The position numbers and the translations under genes were made by a program. 57,014 bases of DNA from Polaribacter sp. (lineage in GTDB: Bacteria > Bacteroidota > Bacteroidia > Flavobacteriales > Flavobacteriaceae): the NCBI GenBank assembly GCA_029245785.1, contig JAQWOR010000033.1:1-57014 (forward strand), given 5' to 3'. Position 1 is the first letter of the stretch. Every line of letters starts with the position of its first letter. Below the pieces are notes generated by a model. It had not been told where the DNA came from. It searched no databases and saw nothing but the letters and a program-made list of their open reading frames with translations. Shown piece after piece: positions 53,592-57,014 of this stretch.

Positions 53592-54545
53592 TTACTCTTT
53601 GTAAACACCCATTTCTGAATATTTCTCCATTCGCTGTGTTACCAACTCTTCGGCATTTAATTCTTTCAAATCTTGGTACACTTCCAAAATTGTTTTTTCA
53701 ACTTCTTTAAATGTTGTTTCTTTATCAGAATGTGCGCCGCCTAATGGTTCTTTAATTATAGCGTCTACTATTTTTAATTTAATACCATCTTTTGCGGTTA
53801 ATTTTAACGCTTCTGCTGCTTTTTCTTTATGTTCCCAACTTCTCCATAAAATTGAAGAACAGTTTTCAGGAGAAATTACCGAATACCAAGAGTTTTCTAA
53901 CATCAACACACGATCTCCTACACCAATTCCTAAAGCACCACCAGAAGCTCCTTCTCCAATAATTACAGTAATAATTGGCGTTTTTAAACGGGTCATTTCT
54001 AAAATATTTCTAGCAATTGCTTCTCCTTGCCCACGTTCTTCAGCTTCCATTCCAGGATACGCACCTGGAGTATCGATTAAGGTAACAACAGGAATTCCGA
54101 ATTTTTCTGCCATTTTCATCAAACGCAATGCTTTTCGGTATCCTTCTGGATTTGCCATTCCAAAATTTCGGTATTGACGTGTTTTTGTATTGTAGCCTTT
54201 TTGTTGACCGACAAACATAAAAGATTGATCTCCTATTTTTCCCAATCCGCCAATCATCGCTTTGTCATCTTTTACATTTCTATCACCATGCAACTCCATA
54301 AAAGTACCACCAGCAATCGCTTTAATATAATCTAATGTATAAGGCCTATTCGGATGTCTAGACAACTGTACACGCTGCCATGCACTTAAATTTTTATAAA
54401 GATCTTTTTTTAGTACTACTATTTTTTTTTCGATTTTTTTACACGTTGCCGTTACATCAACATCACTTTCTTCTCCAATAGATTTACATTTCTCTAACTG
54501 ATCTTCAAGTTCTTTTATTGGTAATTCAAAATCTAAATATTCCAT
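53592..54545 (-). CDS. accA: Acetyl-CoA carboxylase carboxyltransferase subunit alpha
   Basis: A 317-residue protein. The N-terminal helical part ([19 protein letters not shown]) precedes the carboxyltransferase core: [16 protein letters not shown] (near 62), [18 protein letters not shown] (near 84), [19 protein letters not shown] (near 155) and [17 protein letters not shown] (near 195). With AccD it moves carboxyl from biotin to acetyl-CoA, giving malonyl-CoA for fatty-acid synthesis. A near-perfect 20-bp palindrome lies between its -7 box and start codon and may be an operator. Confidence 0.95.
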   Translation of the reverse strand: MEYLDFELPIKELEDQLEKCKSIGEESDVDVTATCKKIEKKIVVLKKDLYKNLSAWQRVQLSRHPNRPYTLDYIKAIAGGTFMELHGDRNVKDDKAMIGGLGKIGDQSFMFVGQQKGYNTKTRQYRNFGMANPEGYRKALRLMKMAEKFGIPVVTLIDTPGAYPGMEAEERGQGEAIARNILEMTRLKTPIITVIIGEGASGGALGIGVGDRVLMLENSWYSVISPENCSSILWRSWEHKEKAAEALKLTAKDGIKLKIVDAIIKEPLGGAHSDKETTFKEVEKTILEVYQDLKELNAEELVTQRMEKYSEMGVYKE

Positions 54546-54569
54546 ATTCTAGTTGATTATTTTTTTCTC

Positions 54570-54589
54570 CAATCGTTTTAAACCGATTG
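54570..54589. promoter_or_regulatory. 20-bp palindrome in the accA leader
   Basis: On the accA strand: CAATCGGTTTAAAACGATTG, matching its own reverse complement in nine of ten half-site pairs. It lies 25 nt before the start and 15 nt after the -7 box, a typical repressor position. Confidence 0.5.
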
Positions 54590-54603
54590 AAGTTTTCACG
54601 CTA

Positions 54604-54611
54604 CAAACTTA
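54604..54611 (-). promoter_or_regulatory. -7 element (TAAGTTTG) for accA
   Basis: An exact TAnnTTTG match on the reverse strand, 59 nt before accA. The -33 region is not clear. Confidence 0.5.
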
Positions 54612-54669
54612 CTATAAAATTTGCTCCGTACTGTGAAAACTACGCTTTTTTTAAACAAGAAATTGTGGC

Positions 54670-55578
54670 TTAATCTCTTTTATTTTCTTTTATTTTCTTT
54701 TTTATTGCATCTCTATTCTTGATAACTCCATTTAACAATACTACAAAAAGTACTATAAACGCTCCATAATAAAACTCTGGATTCATTTTTTCTTTTTCTC
54801 CAAAAATCAACAAGGCCAATACAATTGCATATATAGGCTCTAAATTGGTGGTCAACATTACTGTATAGGGCGATACATGTTTCATCACTTTTACAGAAAC
54901 GGTAAAGGCATATGCTGTACAAACACTGCTTAATAAAATCAAATAGAACCAATCGATTCCTGATAAATTTATAAATTCTAAACTAAAAGATCCTGTAACG
55001 ATTAAGAACACGGTTACAAATAATACTCCGAAGAGCAATTGATAAAACGAGATAACCTCTGCAGTATTTTTTTTGATAAACAGTCCATTTAAAACCGAAA
55101 ACAATGCGGCTAAAAAGGAAGAAATCAATGCGTACATAATTCCTAGTGAATATTGAGACTCAAAATTAAAAATGATATACAAACCTCCTATTACGAGCAT
55201 ACCAAGTATTATTTCTATGGCTTTTATGCTTCTTTTAAAGAACAAGGGTTCTATCAATGACGTAAAAAAAGCCCCGGTACTCATGGTAACTAATGCAATT
55301 GAAACGTTCGAGACTTTTATGGCTTTAAAAAAAGTAATCCAATGCAGTGCAATAACAATTCCTGTAAAAAGAAATTTGAACAGTGTTTTTTTATCAACCG
55401 AAAAGCGTTTCTTTTTAATGATCAAATAACCCAACATAAAAAGTACGGCTAGCAACATTCTAAACCAAACTAACGGAATGGCATCAATGCTAATTAAAGC
55501 TCCCAATATGGCAGTAAAACCCCAAATAAAAACAATAAAATGTAATTGTAAGTATTGGTATGGCTTACTTTCTTGCAT
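54670..55578 (-). CDS. EamA-family (DMT superfamily) transporter
   Basis: A 302-residue protein with ten predicted membrane helices in two EamA repeats. It is read from ATG 55578 (MQESKPYQYLQLHFIVFIWG), since the longer reading from 55617 lies inside the lptG-like gene. The first repeat contains LHFIVFIWGFTAILGALIS and the second LAALFSVLNGLFIKKN with TTNLEPIYAIVLALLIFGE. Substrates of such exporters include amino acids and metabolites and cannot be told here. The start overlaps the upstream permease stop by 14 nt, so the genes are coupled. Confidence 0.86.
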   Translation of the reverse strand: MQESKPYQYLQLHFIVFIWGFTAILGALISIDAIPLVWFRMLLAVLFMLGYLIIKKKRFSVDKKTLFKFLFTGIVIALHWITFFKAIKVSNVSIALVTMSTGAFFTSLIEPLFFKRSIKAIEIILGMLVIGGLYIIFNFESQYSLGIMYALISSFLAALFSVLNGLFIKKNTAEVISFYQLLFGVLFVTVFLIVTGSFSLEFINLSGIDWFYLILLSSVCTAYAFTVSVKVMKHVSPYTVMLTTNLEPIYAIVLALLIFGEKEKMNPEFYYGAFIVLFVVLLNGVIKNRDAIKKKIKENKRD

Positions 55579-56650
55579 TGTAGTATAAATATAAAGCCAA
55601 TGAACCAAAAACAACATTTGGCACCCAAACAGTTACCAAAGAATTTCCTCCAGCAACAGCTCCTAAAACCTCAGAAACTTTTAAGAAGAAAATGTAAACA
55701 AACATGAGTCCAAAACCAACTGCTAAATTCACACCTGTTCCTCCTCTTCTCTTTTTAAAAGCCAAAGCAACGGCAATAATTGTTAAAATATATGAAGCGA
55801 TTGGCAGACTGGTTCTTTTATGAAACTCTACCAAGTAGGAATTTAAGTTTTTTACGCCTCTTTTTTGAGAAAGATTGATAAAGGCTAACAATTCATCAGA
55901 TGGCATTTCTTGTGCAAGGGCAGATTTGTATATAAAATCAGTTGGTGTAAAAGAGAAAACAGTATCTAAAACAACTCCAGAATAGAGACTATCTCTATTT
56001 TTAAACACTTTTCTTATTTTATAATTTGATAACCTAAAAGAGGCTTTGTCTTCTCTCCAATTAATAGTCTTTGCTGTTAATCTGTAAGTGAGTTTTAAAC
56101 CTTCGTACACTTCAGCAGAAAAGTCATAGCCTGTATTTCTTTTTAAATCAAAATAACGAATAAACATGTAGTTGTCATCACTCAACTGAAGGCTAAAGTC
56201 TTTGATAATATTTTCTCCATATTTAGGAGGATTGATATAGGTGTTTTCAAACTTTTTTCGAACCTTACTACTATTAGGAACTACAAAGTGGTTCATTGCC
56301 AATGCCAATACAGTTACCAAAGTAGCTCCAATAAAATAAGGGTATAAGAATCGTGTAAATGAAATTTTGGCATTGGTAAAAGCAATCAGTTCTGTATTGT
56401 TAGAAAGCTTAGAGGTAAAGAAAATAACGGCAACAAATAATGCCAATGGCATAAAGGTGTTTGCGTAATAAATGATAAAATTTCCGTAGTAATCATTTAC
56501 TACTTCAAACAAGGTTAAGTCTTCTGCTCTTAAAAATTTATCAACCTTTTCTGCAATGTCTATGGCCACCGCAATTGGAATCAAAATCAATAAGGTAAAA
56601 GTAAAAGTAACTACATACTTTTTTAAAATGTATTTGTCTAAAATTCTCAA
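55565..56650 (-). CDS. LptF/LptG-family permease (YjgP/YjgQ)
   Basis: A 361-residue inner-membrane protein. Helices near 12-33, 55-77 and 98-118 precede an extracytoplasmic domain (about 125-275), and three helices follow near the C-terminus (SLPIASYILTIIAVALAF, GVNLAVGFGLMFVYIFF). This is the LptFG pattern. The pair with LptB2 drives lipopolysaccharide from the inner membrane to the periplasmic bridge. Whether it is the F or G form is not settled. It starts 1 nt after the tgt stop, so the genes form an operon with the EamA gene. Confidence 0.88.
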   Translation of the reverse strand: MRILDKYILKKYVVTFTFTLLILIPIAVAIDIAEKVDKFLRAEDLTLFEVVNDYYGNFIIYYANTFMPLALFVAVIFFTSKLSNNTELIAFTNAKISFTRFLYPYFIGATLVTVLALAMNHFVVPNSSKVRKKFENTYINPPKYGENIIKDFSLQLSDDNYMFIRYFDLKRNTGYDFSAEVYEGLKLTYRLTAKTINWREDKASFRLSNYKIRKVFKNRDSLYSGVVLDTVFSFTPTDFIYKSALAQEMPSDELLAFINLSQKRGVKNLNSYLVEFHKRTSLPIASYILTIIAVALAFKKRRGGTGVNLAVGFGLMFVYIFFLKVSEVLGAVAGGNSLVTVWVPNVVFGSLALYLYYNARK

Positions 56651-56651
56651 A

Positions 56652-57014
56652 CTACAATCTTTTGTTCATTTGATGTACCATTTTGTCTTTCCATTCTGTA
56701 AAATCTCCTGCTAAGATATGTTTTCTTGCCTCTCTAGTCAACCATAAATAAAATCCTAAGTTGTGAATGGAAGCAATTTGCTTTCCTAAGAGTTCTTTTG
56801 CGGCAAACAAATGACGTAAATATGCTTTCGAATATAAGGTATCTACAAAGGTAATTCCCATATCATCAATGGCAGAGAAATCATTTTCCCATTTTTTATT
56901 TTTGATATTAATGGTGCCGTGTGCAGTAAACAGCATACCGTTCCTAGCGTTTCTGGTTGGCATTACACAATCAAACATATCAATACCTAAGGCAATGTTC
57001 TCTAAAATATTGAT
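56652..57014 (-). CDS. tgt: tRNA-guanine transglycosylase, C-terminal part (runs off the window)
   Basis: The last 120 residues, open at the right edge of the window. The visible start reads INILENIALGIDMFDCVMPTRNARNG, containing the family's catalytic-Asp region, then IHNLGFYLWLTREARKHI. The usual zinc motif CxCxxC before the SRAYLRH segment is missing: here MGITFVDTLYSKAYLRHL has Gly, Thr and Asp at the expected Cys positions. The His ligand remains in IHNLGFY. Tgt exchanges guanine-34 for a queuine precursor in tRNAs. The loss may be normal in this lineage. Confidence 0.9.
   Translation of the reverse strand: MNILENIALGIDMFDCVMPTRNARNGMLFTAHGTINIKNKKWENDFSAIDDMGITFVDTLYSKAYLRHLFAAKELLGKQIASIHNLGFYLWLTREARKHILAGDFTEWKDKMVHQMNKRL

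Overview
The window looks like chromosomal DNA of a marine-type member of the Flavobacteriaceae (Bacteroidota). The DNA is AT-rich. Several genes carry the Bacteroidota promoter pattern (TTG/TTTG, about 20 nt, TAnnTTTG), Shine-Dalgarno sites are mostly absent, and family-typical proteins are present (DUF4199, DUF5606, lipoproteins with short lipoboxes, a GxxExxY protein). Genus is not assigned; Polaribacter/Tenacibaculum-like is a guess.

Layout. 0-10 kb: transaldolase-like fsa, an SDR enzyme, the SRP RNA with a clear promoter, a DUF4199 membrane protein, a glycosyltransferase, phosphoglucomutase and an MsbA-like ABC exporter. Convergent to these are cca, a TsaC/Sua5 protein and dapD. 10-14.5 kb: ruvX, def, a DUF5606 gene and mazG, then a repeat-dense spacer, a second SDR gene and a ParD/ParE toxin-antitoxin pair. 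14.6-21.5 kb: an AUR1-like PAP2 protein and a GNAT-like protein, facing a leftward PIG-L/small membrane protein/sodium symporter/acetyltransferase operon. 21.6-30.5 kb: dnaN, ACP phosphodiesterase, gamma-glutamyltransferase, a VOC protein, an RluA-type pseudouridine synthase, a PPOX-fold protein, a hypothetical protein, an AI-2E family exporter and a methyltransferase. 30.5-40.6 kb: a NAD-linked formate dehydrogenase locus (fused NuoE/NuoF subunit, large molybdenum subunit, FdhD) split by a small GxxExxY gene, then a glycine-rich outer-membrane protein, an M19 dipeptidase and an amidohydrolase. 40.6-41.4 kb: leftward tRNA-Arg, tRNA-Pro and tRNA-Ser, with a GIY-YIG gene running into tRNA-Pro and tRNA-Pro fragments on both sides. 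41.5-57 kb: a PgpH-like HD phosphodiesterase, thiolase, NlpC/P60 peptidase, TPR protein, gyrA, clpC, a TlpA-like lipoprotein, accA, an EamA transporter, an LptF/G permease and a partial tgt at the right edge.

Most of the window is ordinary housekeeping. The points worth a second look are these: (1) clpC carries an in-frame TGA where the family has Gly, just before the second ATPase module; (2) the tRNA-Pro/GIY-YIG locus has a decayed tRNA copy whose D and T arms are replaced by new hairpins while the anticodon arm is unchanged; (3) the GxxExxY gene sits between two formate dehydrogenase genes and is flanked by imperfect inverted repeats; (4) the last ten codons and stop of mazG are present three times in tandem. 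Further items are a -7 box framed by an inverted repeat at parDE, covarying palindromic repeats, DnaA-box-like 9-mers at 10-bp steps beside gyrA, a palindrome ahead of accA, and a Tgt lacking the usual zinc cysteines.

All calls come from reading sequence and translations by eye; no database search was run.
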